From positions 8,738,329 to 8,802,328 of the forward strand of contig OX578277.1 in assembly GCA_951217055.1 (NCBI GenBank): a DNA stretch of 64,000 nt, written 5' to 3'. Below are positions 23,420 through 35,498 of the stretch, piece after piece. The position numbers were made by a program, and so were the translations under genes. The notes beneath the pieces were generated by a model. That model saw only the letters and a program-made list of their open reading frames with translations, searched no databases and was not told the origin of the DNA. This DNA comes from Gerris lacustris. Its lineage: Eukaryota > Arthropoda > Insecta > Hemiptera > Gerridae. Numbering within the stretch: position 1 is the stretch's first letter; each line of letters starts with the position of its first letter.

Positions 23420-24183
23420 TCTTACTTGCTTGTTCTTACTTGCTTGTTCTTACTTGGTTGTTCTTACTTGCTTGTTCTTACTTGCTTGTTCTTACTTGCT
23501 TGTTCTTACTTGGTTGTTCTTACTTGCTTGTTCTTACTTGGTTGTTCTTACTTGGTTGTTCTTACTTGCTTGTTCTTACTTGCTTGTTCTTACTTGCTTG
23601 TTCTTACTTGGTTGTTCTTACTTGGTTGTTCTTACTTGGTTGTTCTTACTTGCTTGTTCTTACTTGGTTGTTCTTACTTGGTTGTTCTTACTTGCTTGTT
23701 CTTACTTGGTTGTTCTTACTTGGTTGTTCTTACTTGGTTGTTCTTACTTGGTTGTTCTTACTTGCTTGTTCTTACTTGGTTGTTCTTACTTGGTTGTTCT
23801 TACTTGGATGTTCTTACTTGCTTGTTCTTACTTGCTTGTTCTTACTTGCTTGTTCTTACTTGGTTGTTCTTACTTGCTTGTTCTTACTTGCTTGTTCTTA
23901 CTTGCTTGTTCTTACTTGCTTGTTCTTACTTGCTTGTTCTTACTTGCTTGTTCTTACTTGGTTGTTCTTACTTGGTTGTTCTTACTTGCTTGTTCTTACT
24001 TGGTTGTTCTTACTTGCTTGTTCTTACTTGCTTGTTCTTACTTGCTTGTTCTTACTTGGTTGTTCTTACTTGGATGTTCTTACTTGCTTGTTCTTACTTG
24101 CTTGTTCTTACTTGCTTGTTCTTACTTGCTTGTTCTTACATGCTTGTTCTTACATGCTTGTTCTTACTTGTTCTTACTTGCTT
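23420..24183. repeat. 14-bp minisatellite
   Basis: About 54 tandem copies of TTCTTACTTGCTTG. Units differ almost only at one base (GCTTG or GGTTG), plus rare GGATG and ACATG variants at the 3' end. Because 14 is not a multiple of three and the unit lacks plus-strand stops, all three forward frames stay open for 250-280 codons. This is not evidence for a gene. Confidence 0.95.
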
Positions 24184-25042
24184 GATATTTGTTTTATTCT
24201 TGTGATTCACAATGACAATGTGTTTAGGTCATAAACTGTACTAAGACTACGACTAATCTAAGTATCATTATCTTCATAATTTTTTCAAAAACAATAACTT
24301 TACAAACAATAACTTTACAAACAATTACTTTAAAAACAATTACTTTATGCCATAAATGGCATAAAGGTTCCAAGGAGGATCTACGAAACTAATAAATATA
24401 ATAGATATGATATTAAAATATAAATATGATATTAGAATATTAAAAAAAAAAAAATGAATATAATAAATAAATAATAAATATAATTAAAAAATAAATAATA
24501 ATCTTTAGTTAAATGTATTTTTATACGTTTATTGTTTATCCTTAGAAGATGTAGAGTAGTATCGACAGCAGATTTATTGAAGAAAATACCCGAATGTTCT
24601 CGGTATGTTGTATGTTGAAGGAGTTTGCAGTATAAATAGCGACAGTTGATATTTACTAGATATGGAGGTCCGATACGCACTCACGCCGTTGTGTTGTGGA
24701 TGGTCAGATAGCTGCATGGGATTGTGCACGAGGTGAGGCCTCACCTTAAAGCCACCCTGATTTTTCCGGTCATTTGATAATCCGAACGTAACTCAACAAT
24801 TAAGTTTCTCGCCAGACTTATAGACTAGGCTACCATTGGCCAAACCTCAATGTAATTTAAATATAGATAAAATTATATAGTGTGTATGCATGGGGTTGGT
24901 AGTCGAGTTTACAGCTGAAGGGCCCTTAGCTGGTAATGATGGCATAAGAGTTGCTTCCTGCGAAGAGTTCGTGACTTAGACCTCCCATTTTTTAAGTGTT
25001 TTTACTAGTTTTTAAGCCGTGTCCAGACTGCTGAATCGAACT
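24184..25042. other. Noncoding stretch
   Basis: No gene seen. A short array of AATAACTTTACAAACAAT-type units lies at about 24290-24345. The rest is AT-rich, with a GC-richer segment around 24700-24990. Confidence 0.4.
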
Positions 25043-25141
25043 GAGGAAACGAGCCGAGCATTGATCTCTGCGCTTGCCCAGTCTAAAGTGCGCATGTGCA
25101 TCTCAGACTGGGCATGCGCAGAGACCAATGCTCGTTTCCTC
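25043..25141. mobile_element. Hairpin MITE fragment
   Basis: Arms 25043-25084 (GAGGAAACGAGCC... AGTCT) and 25105-25141 are inverted copies with a few mismatches around a 20-nt loop. Likely the core of a small MITE beginning near GTGTCCAGACTG (25019). Confidence 0.65.
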
Positions 25142-26029
25142 TCTTACGTCTGAACGTAAAACCTTATATTTTCCCCGCCTGAGGCCTGCTCTCACGGCTA
25201 CACCTTTTGTCCGATCATTTTGAAATTTGGAATATGTAATGTGAAATTTAGCTACACATTTTCAAAATGTATTATCTTCTTCCCTTATCTCCTTCACTTA
25301 TCTCCATCTCTTATCATTTTTCTCTCACTCTATTTTCCTTTTCTCGCCCAAGACAGAATGATAATCCCTTTTGATATAGAATATAGAATATAACTAGGGA
25401 TCACAACATCACCTGTATTTTCTTTCGTTTTCCCGTTTATATGCCGCAGACGTTTACGCCTGACTAAACTAAATCACTGCATAGCGCAAAATGACTGCGT
25501 CAATATTCCTCTCTACATAAATTCAAACTGTAAAAGAAATGTGTGCGGCACAACACGAACTTACACAATTTCTTCATCCAGTGTTTACCATTCTTTAGTT
25601 GTTTGGGGTTTTGACGGTTACATTTATTTAACATTTTATTATATTTACTGTAAAAATAATTCTTCCTTTGCGAGGAATCGAATCCAACCTTATGCCCTCT
25701 GCAAACAAATTTATGTTTATCAATATCTCAGAAACATTTTAGGATTTTTAAATCAAAATCAAAAAGGCAAACTCAAAAAAAGAACCCTTATAGTTTCGTT
25801 CCTTTGTCTCTGTCATTCTGTACGGTTAAAATAACTTGAGCGCTAATAAACATCTTGTTAACGCGTTCACAGTAAAAATCTTGTCCCCTCTCCTAACACC
25901 GTATTTCTGCTGTTACTAAAAATATGCAAAATTTGCGATATGCTGGGCCATTGAAAAAATCCCGGTAAGTATAGGTACTTGACTTGGCAAGTACTTGAGC
26001 AAGCAAGTTTGGAGGTAAAATAGCCGCAA
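25142..26029. other. Noncoding stretch
   Basis: No gene. At 25672-25690 GCGAGGAATCGAATCCAAC resembles the complement of the B-box region of the SINE at 7469-7764 and may be a SINE scrap. Confidence 0.35.
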
Positions 26030-26380
26030 TTTTGAAAATGCGATATATATCTATAATCTACATACATTTCAATACCTTTACTATGATACCCCACTCAAAA
26101 TTTATAAAAAAAAATTTTGGGTCCCCTCTTTTATATGAACTCCCGGATATATCTTTGGCCCTCAGAGAAGTATATTTATGTATTTTTCCCTTAATTTCCC
26201 TGCCTTTCCTCATAGGGTAACGGGGGGGGGGGCATTTTTTTTCGTTTTATTAATTTGTTTTAATTATTTCGGGGGTAAAATAGCCACCATTTTGAGAATG
26301 CGATATATTATTGTAATCTACATTTCAATACCTTTACCATGATACCCCAATAATTAAAAATTACAAAAAAAAAAAAAAAT
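26030..26380. repeat. Tandem duplication
   Basis: Two diverged direct copies of about 100 bp at 26010-26110 and 26270-26370, both with GGTAAAATAGCC, ATTTTGARAATGCGATATAT, ACATTTCAATACCTTTAC and ATGATACCCCA, separated by about 150 bp. Confidence 0.65.
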
Positions 26381-26556
26381 TGCGATCAGATAGCAATTGC
26401 TCGCTGATGGAAGACATTTTGAGTTATGAAGTTCGCAAAATGTTCCTGTTTTTGGGCAAAAAAATTTAACTTTAACACCAAATTTCAAATCTCTAGCTAC
26501 AAATAGGTCGTGGTGTGTGATTTTTTATGCGACGGACGGACGAACTACCAAAAGCA

Positions 26557-27431
26557 TAAGGCTACGGCCACACGAGCATTTTTTCACGCCAAACTGCTGC
26601 GGGAAAAACAGCCGCGTGAATCCGCGCGGGTGGGGTGGCCACATTGACGGGAAAACACGCCGCGTGAAATTAAGCCGAAGCCGGCCACATGGGCGTTTTA
26701 TCCCGCGGCATGGCAGGGCAGTTTCTCAATAATTGTGGTTGTACTTGCAACATCATTGGTGATAGGAAGCTACTATATATACACATGCAGAATAAATAAT
26801 ATTTCAAGTGATACAGTTGTTTGCCGGAGACAGACGCCAGAAAGAGTAGTCCCATAATAAGTAATAGGTCAGAGTCCCATAATAAGTAATACGTCAGAGC
26901 AAAATTCGTGCTTCTAAATGAAAACTAAAAAAACATCAAAACAAGTTTTTCGAATACCTACTACAGAATGTCAGTGAGGTCATTTGAAATGCTTTTTAAC
27001 ACAGTGAAAGATGTTATATTATAAAGAGACACAAATATGAGAGAAAGCATTGGCGCAGAAGAAAAATTGTCAGTCACTATAATGTCAGAACACAAATTTT
27101 ATTTTTTTTATTTATGACAAAATTTTCTTACAATAATTGAAGAATTGTATTTATAACATCACTGGCGCTGAGTTATTTTTCTCAACTTATTTTGCGAGGT
27201 GCTTAATGTCATAAAGCCACGGGTACTTTTGAACTTCCAAAATAATCAACTCACTATTAACAAACTCCATTTTGAAATAAAGAAGTCACAAAAACAAAAG
27301 TTAAAATATTTAGAATTTAGTAGAGTAGCGCGGGAAAAAACGCCCGTGTGGCCACCTTACCAGCGTGAAAACCAGCCAACAAATGGACCCCGGCTCATTT
27401 TTGTGTGGGCGACCTTGAAGACGCAGCCTAA
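26557..27431. mobile_element. MITE with TAAGGCTACGGCCACAC-type ends
   Basis: Imperfect inverted ends TAAGGCTACGGC / GACGCAGCCTAA. Subterminal GC-rich segments contain repeated CGCGGGAAAAA and GGCCAC motifs, in both orientations. The middle is AT-rich with no frame. About 875 bp. Confidence 0.65.
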
Positions 27432-27911
27432 GGGTTTCTAGGATGACCTTAAAACTCTAAAAAAGATAATAGCAATTTAATTTGCCCCGAACAGTTGATA
27501 CGTCAACTGGCTTGGCCTGTTCATGTTCAGATATTTCTACTCTAGCCAGAAGAAATCTTTTAAGAAAGTTTTGATAAGACAGTTTTTTTGTGATTTTAAA
27601 AAATGGGTGATGAAAAATTGATCGAGTGTGTCAGGAGAAAACAAGCTTTTGACGTGAAAAAGTTTTTTTTTCTTATTTTTTACAACTTTTCTTGATTTTG
27701 TACTTTATCTAGTCTAGTCAAGTTTCGGAGCCAAATAATATTTCTAAGTACATATTAGAATCGGACGAGAAGTTTTTAAGATATTATGGTTCAAAAATAT
27801 AAGAGCTATAGCTCTTAACTTAAGCACATGACAAGATATTAACTGGTAATTCTATATCCACCATCTTGAATTAAAATGGCGGATCAAATAAATGATTTCT
27901 TATGGAACACC

Positions 27912-28503
27912 AAAGCCGCTCCCTGACTTGTCGGTACGGTATCGGTATGCGGTATTTTATGCTTTACCGACAGCTAACTGATACCGCCTTCATCTCCCCA
28001 CATATCCGTATACTTTCGGTAGAATCTTGCAGTCACGGGCGTGATTATGTCGTCGGAAGAAAATACTATTATAGCGTGTTACATTTATTTGCGATTGCGT
28101 AGAAAAAGAAAGAAGTACTGGCGATATCCTTTAATATATAATTTAATATTTAATATTATAATTTATAACTTTAGAATTAATAACTATAAACAGTAAATAC
28201 CTAAAATTTTTGTTTTGTTTGAAATTTCCGACCAAGCTTTCTCCCTCAGGTCCTTTCTAGCATATTCCGGTAATTTATAATTGTACAACAATGGATATTT
28301 CTCAATTTCTGAGACCAAAATAACATGAATATCTCTCTCCGTTGCCATTTTGCGATGACACCTCGACCACGCTCAGAGATAGAATGATAGGAGTTTATTT
28401 ATTAATCTAGTACTTTTTACCGCTTCTGTTTTTACTGCTTGTTCTTACCGACGCTCGGTATACCGATTCCTTACCGCCCCGCTCCCACGCATGCGCCCTA
28501 GTC
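27912..28503. mobile_element. Diverged relative of the MITE at 28504-28744
   Basis: Begins with the same CCGCTCCCTGACTTGTCGGT and ACGGTATCGGT as the next element. Further inverted TACCG motifs occur at 27965-28000 and 28440-28490. The right end is not cleanly defined. Confidence 0.5.
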
Positions 28504-28744
28504 AGGCCGCTCCCTGACTTGTCGGTACGGTATCGGTAAGCTCTCGCTCGGTACCGATTCGGTACAGATTCTTTACCGGGCGGTAAGGAATCAGTATACC
28601 GAGAGTCAGTAAGAACAAGCAGTACAAACAGAAGCGGTAAAGTACTCAGGGAGGACTCATTAAGATATAGGCGCTCGGTAAAGAATCTTACCGCATCGGC
28701 ATACTAGCTTACCGATACCGTACCGACAAGTCAGGGAGCAGCCT
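28504..28744. mobile_element. 241-bp MITE with 39-bp TIRs
   Basis: Left end AGGCCGCTCCCTGACTTGTC... (28504-28542) and right end (28706-28744) are inverted copies with 38 of 39 matches. The inside repeats TACCG and CGGTA motifs. No coding sequence. Confidence 0.85.
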
Positions 28745-29729
28745 AGGAGTATGAGATACCTACAAAACTTCATGGTCATAGCTCCAATAGTTTCAGGGAT
28801 ATCATGATAAGTCATTGATTCAGTTAAGTATTTGGTAGTTATAATATATATTTATATGTATTTGTTTACAATGGGAAAGAAAACAGTTAATTGAAGAATG
28901 GAAATGTAGGTCAAGAATACTTATAAGTAATCTGTCTTATCTTATTTTGTACTATTCCCTTATCAAAAGATTAGATAGTAACGCCCTCTACTTCCAATTT
29001 TACTTAAAAAGACAAAAAAAAAAATATCATCCTACACACAATTGTTACCAACTTAATATTTTATCAATGATAAAAAAAAAAAAAAAAAAAAAAACTTGTA
29101 CTTTACAGAATGTATTATAAAATAAATGAATAAGTGGGACAGACAGTTTATTATTCATATTATTTTCACGATAAATTAACTATGGGAAAAAATTGTAATT
29201 AAGAAATGCTTTTTATTTATTGTTTTCTTCTTTGCCAATAATTTGTATCGTTTATTTATTTATAATTCTGTTCATTAATAAACAAAAGATCCTTCAATGT
29301 TAAAAAAAAGAAAAACAAAATGAAATACGATATACTCTTAATTTAATAAAAAAAAAATAAAAAAATTCATTATCTATATTCAAGTTCAATCTATTTTAAT
29401 TATCTATCTGTTGCTATCTTGCTTAACGAAGGTAACGGATGCATTGTGCTAATTCCGAAGAACGAATTGTTTTAATCTAATTTATTATCTATTTTTATGT
29501 TCTTTGTATAGATAAATAAGTGTTCATTTTATGTCTCCAGTTAATTCAAGTAAAAAATATTCATGCAATTAGTGTGGCACATAGCTTCCTCGCGCACTAT
29601 CGTGTGTACTTTAATGGTGTTATACTTTTACATCCCATTATTGTCTAATTTTATTTAATCCCACCTCCCCTTTAAAAATATTTTGGTCTTGTACCAAATT
29701 CTTCAATTTGATGGAGCACTTGCTTGCAC
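28745..29729. other. Noncoding stretch
   Basis: AT-rich with poly-A runs at 29012 and 29070-29092. CTTAACGAAGGTAACGGATG at 29423 belongs to the dispersed family also seen at 15628 and 46945. No gene. Confidence 0.4.
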
Positions 29730-30270
29730 TAGCTTCCTGAAGTGTTAGTGTCGGAAGTAACAGTTAAGAGGTATAATTTACCATCTGAATTCGAAAAAGC
29801 TAAAGGATGTAACACCATCTTGCTTGCTTTCTTACAAACTATAAATTCTTCTCCGGTAGCTTCCGACCATATAGCTTTAGTTTTATCCTTCTTTTTCTTT
29901 AATCCTTTTAAGTCAGTCAAAGGTGCTTGTAAGTCTGATATGATCGGAATAAATCTGTTGATGGTACTTTATAAGTACAATGAAACGACGAACCTCCTGC
30001 ATGGTTTTAAGCTGCTTAAAATCTTGAATTGCTTTAATTCTATCTGACAGTGATTTTATTTGTCTGACACGGCTTATATGTTCTTTTTCTGAAGAGAAAC
30101 ATCATCTATAAACATTCACATTATCTATGTAAACATAAACATCATCTATGTAAACATAAACATCATCTATGTAATCATACTCAAAATTTAAACTTCGTAA
30201 ATCATTTTTTATGAACCGTTGAAAATGGCCAGGATTTCGAAGGCCAAAAGGCATTCGGACAAACTTAATA
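29730..30270 (-). pseudogene. Decayed Ty3/gypsy pol fragment (RT to RNase H)
   Basis: Reading the minus strand from 30270, the frame gives RT landmarks VRMPFGLRN, then YDYIDD, followed by EKEHISRVRQI, and farther on SDL-type and AIWSEAT...EEF segments typical of the RT to RNase H linker. There is an in-frame stop just after the YIDD repeats, further frameshifts and deletions, and no LTRs nearby. The 21-bp segment that encodes YIDDVYV is tandemly repeated three times (about 30100-30175). It is a relic, unrelated in detail to the intact element at 33547-41759. Confidence 0.75.
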
Positions 30271-30589
30271 ACAATTATTATATTAATTATCTCACAAATG
30301 ATTATTTACCATTAACATAAAGCTACAAAAAGGGTTTTCAGATTTCCCCATACTATAAATGGTTGGTAGGAGTACTTTTTTTATTTATTTTTTATTCTTG
30401 TAGGGAATTTAAGTTTTATATTGTTGGCACTGTTGGCAGACTCACGTTCTTATCAACCCACGTATACTAAATTCAAACAGATCTCCGTCCAGAATACATA
30501 ATACGAACATTTTTTTCTTCCTTTTTTACTTCTTAGGCCTTTTGTAAAAAATCTTATTTTACCATTTCCTTCATACATGTGTGTCTGTG

Positions 30590-30717
<128 letters not shown>

Positions 30718-30857
30718 ATTGTGTGTGTTAGTTGGCTGTCAAATGGTTTTTAGTTGAAAGTTTTATTTGATTGTTTCTTTTATATTTGGCAACACATCAC
30801 AACTTTAGATGTTAAAGTACGTTGAACCCTACAGTTTTTTATATTTTGTTACATTTT

Positions 30858-31175
30858 TATCTCTGAATCATTACAGGATGAAGGTATTGGTCACTTTACA
30901 CATATCTATGAGATCATTAGTGTGGAATATGTCCTACATCTCTGGGAATAAAATCCAGATTATTGTTAGTGTTTGTACTTTGGTTCCAGGTAGAACAGTA
31001 TTAGATCATTACAGGATGGAGGTATCAGTCACTTTACACATCTATCTATGTGATCATTAGTGTGCAACATGTCTCACCTCTCTGGGAATCCAACCCAGAT
31101 TATTGTTAGTGTTTGTACTTTGGTTCCAGGTAGAACAGTATTAGATCATTACAGGATGGAGGTATCAGTCACTTT
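30858..31175. repeat. 140-bp tandem repeat, about 2.3 copies
   Basis: TATTGTTAGTGTTTGTACTT recurs at 30961 and 31101, a period of 140 bp. Shared motifs are TCATTACAGGATG, TATGTGATCATTAGTGTG and CTCTGGGAATCC. Inverted copies lie at 19300-19560. Confidence 0.85.
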
Positions 31176-33239
31176 CAAAATATTGGAGATTTTATTATTT
31201 TTCACTATAGAATCAAATTCTACTATCCAAAACATTTACTCCAATTTGAAATTTTGAAGTTGGGTGGCCTGGGAGCAAAAAGGGTGGTTGCCCCTAGTGC
31301 ACGATAGTATGAAAACAAATTTCCTTTTGAAGACTTTTGGATCACCCTATATAATATTTTACATACATCAAATTATGTCTCTTTCTTCAGCTACCTCGGT
31401 CCCAAATGAATGATCATTATTTTGGTTTCACCAAAAACTGTTTTAATTAAAATCAACAACATAATGCGAATAATTATTCTTGCGTGAGAACAGGTTCACA
31501 CACGACGAGTGTGTGAACACTGATATCAAGTGCTGGATTGTTATTGAAGAGATTAGAATGTGTTCAAGTGATGTCTAAGTTGAACTTCTTTTCAAGTGTA
31601 TGTAGGAGCTTGGTGCTAAGTATATCTTGTGTGAAGTTTTTTTCCCTCTTTTTTTAAGTACTGATAACAACCCACTGTGATGATATCACGTAACAATGCT
31701 TTCTACTTTTCCGCATTTTCCTTCCTGAATTATTATATCTTGACTTTTCTTTGCTTATTTTACACTTTCTTACGTGTGTAATATATAGAGAGAAAGTATT
31801 GTTATGGCACACACTTCCAATAAAATATTCATGTTTAAAATTCCGTCGACCTAACTACTCGTGAAGGGATAAGGTTTGGCAAATCAAGCAATATAATTCG
31901 ATATAAAAACAAACTTCCGAGATACGAATACTATATCTGATTGAGCTTTAAAATCGAAAACAAAATGTAAGTGTACAATCACCTGTTGAACGGCTTAATA
32001 TCTCCGGTTATAATTGAGATGTATTAAGTGCCGGTCTGATTGTATTTTTATCATTTATAAAAAACAAAAAAAAAAAAAAAACACTTTTGGTTGGTAATCA
32101 TTTTTTCCGCCATATTGGTTTCAACTTTGAAATTTTAAATTGGGACATTCATAAAGTGATACATTTTTGGAAAGGTCTTAAAAGAAGAAAATATCTGCCG
32201 CAAACCCAAGCTTTGTATATCTACTCCCGTTCTAAAATGGCAGCCACTCAAAGTAAAAAAGAAATCAAGACAACTGTAGCATTCATAAATAGTGAATTTA
32301 TTACAAGAAGTACCTACGGTATTGGCCAATGAGCTCCTTCTTACGACATTGGCCTTCTTTGGCCAGTCAACAAAATCAGATTTATTTTCATAAATATCTC
32401 GGAAACTTGATTTTTCCGGGAAACACGGCTTATAGATTCGTATTTAAATGGACAACATTTCAGAATTATTTTATCAAAATCGTTTGAACAGTGTCAAGAA
32501 ATAATTTTATATAATGTTTTCTATATAGTTTTTGGGCGATAGCACCCCCAAATTTAAAGCTAAAATTCATTTCTCGATTTCTGGGAATGATTTTTGTAAA
32601 CATGAATGCCAAATTTCATCAATATCTGCTCAGTATATAGTTTAGCCTCCATGCATCAGACGACAAACAGGTTTTTTTTAAAAACCCCTTTTTTGGGCTC
32701 AGTTTACCTTAAAACGTATCCATCAAAATCTCAATATCGAGTTTATCGTGCCATAACAACAATTTCTCTTTTTTTTAAAAAAAAAATAAAAAGTTTAATC
32801 TCCCTCACCTACTTATGGATCGCTAGACAACGTTATAATTTAAACTATGGTGTGTTTAGATGGAAATGTTTTGGTAAAATTTAAAACAAGTTATTTTTGT
32901 AATATAAAGAATGATCTTTTAGAGTTACAAAAGTTTAATCTGCCTCACCTGTATTAAACCGCTAGGCATCGCTTTAACTCCAACACCTTTCTCTCTCTGG
33001 CTCCATGAGAAATCAAAGGCGAACGGCATTTCACGTATTGATCACGAACCTAACCTGACACTAAGATAGTCTTAGTATAGACAACACACAGATACATTCT
33101 GTAAGTCTCTATCTAGCCTTCAGCCAACCAACAATGTTAAGACCTTTTCAAAACTCAACAACACTGTTAACTTCGATACAAAAGAAGGTAAAAAAAATCA
33201 CAAACTCCTTTATATTATAAAAATGAAAAGAATAGACTT
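31176..33239. other. Noncoding stretch with dispersed repeat copy
   Basis: No gene. About 32340-32640 is an inverted copy of the family at 15040-15400 (GATTTTTCCGGGAAACACGG, TTATAGATTCGTATTTAAAT, GGGCGATAGCACCCCCAAAT). The segment 32930-33000 (TTTAATCTGCCTCACC) repeats 32798-32815, suggesting a short local duplication. Confidence 0.4.
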
Positions 33240-33546
33240 ATACTCGAAGGACTAGGTAACCAAAACACCACCTCGAACCACATTTAACTATTTATCTTGA
33301 CTAGTGTCAAACCACATCTGACTACCTATGACCCACCTTTCAAAACCTCTTACAACCTCTGAACTCTTCTAAACACATCTGTCTATCTCTAACTACCTCG
33401 GCAAGCGTCAAACCGAGACCTAACCTCGATCTGACCCTAACCACATCTCATCTCTAACTATCTCAACCAACGTCCTATACCACATCTGACCTTTAATCAC
33501 CTATGACCACATCTAACCAAGTCGACAATCGTGAAACCACATCTAG
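33240..33546. repeat. Degenerate CTCTAACCAC-type satellite, left flank of LTR element
   Basis: Irregular array of ACCACATCTGAC, CTAACTACCTC and related words, the same family as 2639-2798 but diverged. It is interrupted by the LTR retrotransposon and continues at 41760. Confidence 0.75.
33543..33546. repeat. Target-site duplication CTAG, left
   Basis: CTAG immediately before the TGTAACA start of the 5' LTR; repeated at 41760-41763 after the 3' LTR. Confidence 0.85.
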
Positions 33547-34913
33547 TGTAACAATGGAAAAATTGTGTCACAGATTTATGTTAGTAAAGGTGATAAAAAT
33601 AAATAAATTTAAAGATATATAATAAATAAATACACAGTTATAGATGAGACTCGTTTAAGTAGTAGTATAAATGAATCATGCATGTAAATGAAGGAAAAAC
33701 TGTTTTGTTTATGGGATTAGTTTTATATGTTTATCTGGGTTGTTTTATAGTAAGATAGTTGCCTCCTGATCGGGTTCGATGTTTAATCCTTGTTTGGTTA
33801 TGTACTTTAACAATAGGTTAAATATGTAAACAAAGATTAGTTCCCCTTCTCCGACGATCAGTGATCGGCCGCTAGGAACTGGAGTGACGACGGCAGTTAG
33901 GCCTGAGTGTTACATAGGCAAGGTTAACGTATAGCGTTACCGTAAACATCGCTTTTGCGGATTTTCCAAGTACCTCAGCCGGCTCAAGTCGCCATTGTGG
34001 CAATTTCACAGTGATTAGTGTGGCAACCTACTGTGCTGTGGTGTAAGCAGGATTTTTGCAGTGCTACACATAAAGAACAGAGAAACGACACTACGCTCCG
34101 CGGATTTCAGATAGGCCTTTTCTTTTTATTCATTATTATTTTTGATAATTTTGTGGAGTAGAAAAACACCATACTCCCATCAGTAGCTCCAGACTTTAGT
34201 TTTAAGGACCCTTTCCCCTTAGTTTTAATTTAAGTTAAGTTAGTATTAAATGACCTGATTAGTTTATAAATTCCATTTTGGAGTTACGGTCTACAAAAAA
34301 AAAGGACTACTTGAAGTGGTGTTCGTGGACTCTTCAAAGAGAGCGCCCAGTGAAAGATCTTCTTTTTTTTATCATCTTTATTTCCAAGGACTCTTTTTAA
34401 TTTTGTTTTAATTTTATTTACACCCCAGAAAAGAAAGTACTTATTAATTTAAATACACCAGACATTTTATTTTTATATTCATTCCCTTTTGATTTTCTGG
34501 TAATTTCATTTTTCTTTACTGAATTACCTTCTTATTATTTTTTTTTTTGGTCAATTATTAATTTGAGTTAATCCAAGTGATTATTCTTTAACTTTTATTT
34601 AAGCTCACATCAAAGTTTAGTTTCATAACACTCTGTACTTAATTATCATAGTTGCAATTATAAGTTCATATTCTTTGGTTATGTATAAACTTTTTCTTTT
34701 ATTATTTCTTTCACCCCGAAACCTTTTGATGTCATTAGGAAGGCACTATCCATTATTTTTGTTTTGAGTCATCATTAAACTGGGGAAAACACTTTTCCTT
34801 CATTTTAGAACTAAATCCTTTTTATTAGGTACAATATTTTTTTTGTTGGTGGAACCCACCCCAACCACTGGCTAGCCCATATATTTTATTCACCGTTAAT
34901 AAAAACGGTAACA
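33547..34913 (+). repeat. 5' LTR of Ty3/gypsy element
   Basis: 1367 bp, TG...CA bounded (TGTAACAATGG ... AAACGGTAACA). It matches the 3' LTR apart from three substitutions and one 1-nt T-run indel that I counted. The 3' terminus has a small hairpin, ACCGTT/AACGGT (34892-34909), with AATAAA between and in the stem edge, a candidate poly(A) signal. It should carry the promoter; a TATA box was not assigned. Confidence 0.95.
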
Positions 34914-34914
34914 A

Positions 34915-34934
34915 TGGCGCCCAACGTGGGGCTC
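34915..34934 (+). other. Primer-binding site, tRNA-Lys(CUU)
   Basis: TGGCGCCCAACGTGGGGCTC, one base after the 5' LTR, is the exact complement of the 3' end of insect tRNA-Lys(CUU) including CCA, as I recall that tRNA. It would prime minus-strand DNA synthesis. Confidence 0.85.
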
Positions 34935-35498
34935 GATATAATTTTATTATTATTTATTTGTCTCTAAATTAGTGTTTTGATATTTGGACAAAGTAAGAAA
35001 TATTATTTTTATGTTAATGTTTTTAGAATTAATAATATTAGTAGTTATTTGAACTAGTTAGGAAGAACTGTAAGAATTTTATAGTAATTAAATAGGATTT
35101 TGGAAAAATTAATTATAAAATTTACTTTTATAAAGGTAAATAAAACTTTTAATTTGAAAGATAATTTAATATTATTTAGACACATACTCTTCTCACTTAA
35201 TATGATTTCTGTTATTATTTTGTGTTAAATAGAATAAATTTATTAATGAACTACTATCGGTTAAGATTGGTTTATCAAAGTAACGGTTTGACAAGGTCAC
35301 TATCATTGTTTTGATTTTTTGTTGTTTTGTTTTCCACATTATATGTAGTAAATCTTATTCATTCATTTATCATTAAATTAGTTTATCAGACAGAAAAATT
35401 AAATCTTTACTTACTTAAAATTAACTTGACCTGAGGATTTTTTTTTTAAAATAAATTGTGTGGAACATTATTTAGAGTAATTGTAATTTTCTTATATA
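34935..35498 (+). other. Retrotransposon leader
   Basis: 564-nt untranslated leader between PBS and gag, AT-rich with several short upstream frames. It probably contains the packaging signal; no specific structure identified. Confidence 0.6.

Noticed and set aside
23366..24234. Three overlapping plus-strand ORFs of about 250-280 codons rich in Leu, Cys and Tyr
   Set aside because: They are the three readings of a 14-bp minisatellite that lacks stop codons. No family resemblance and all frames are equally open.
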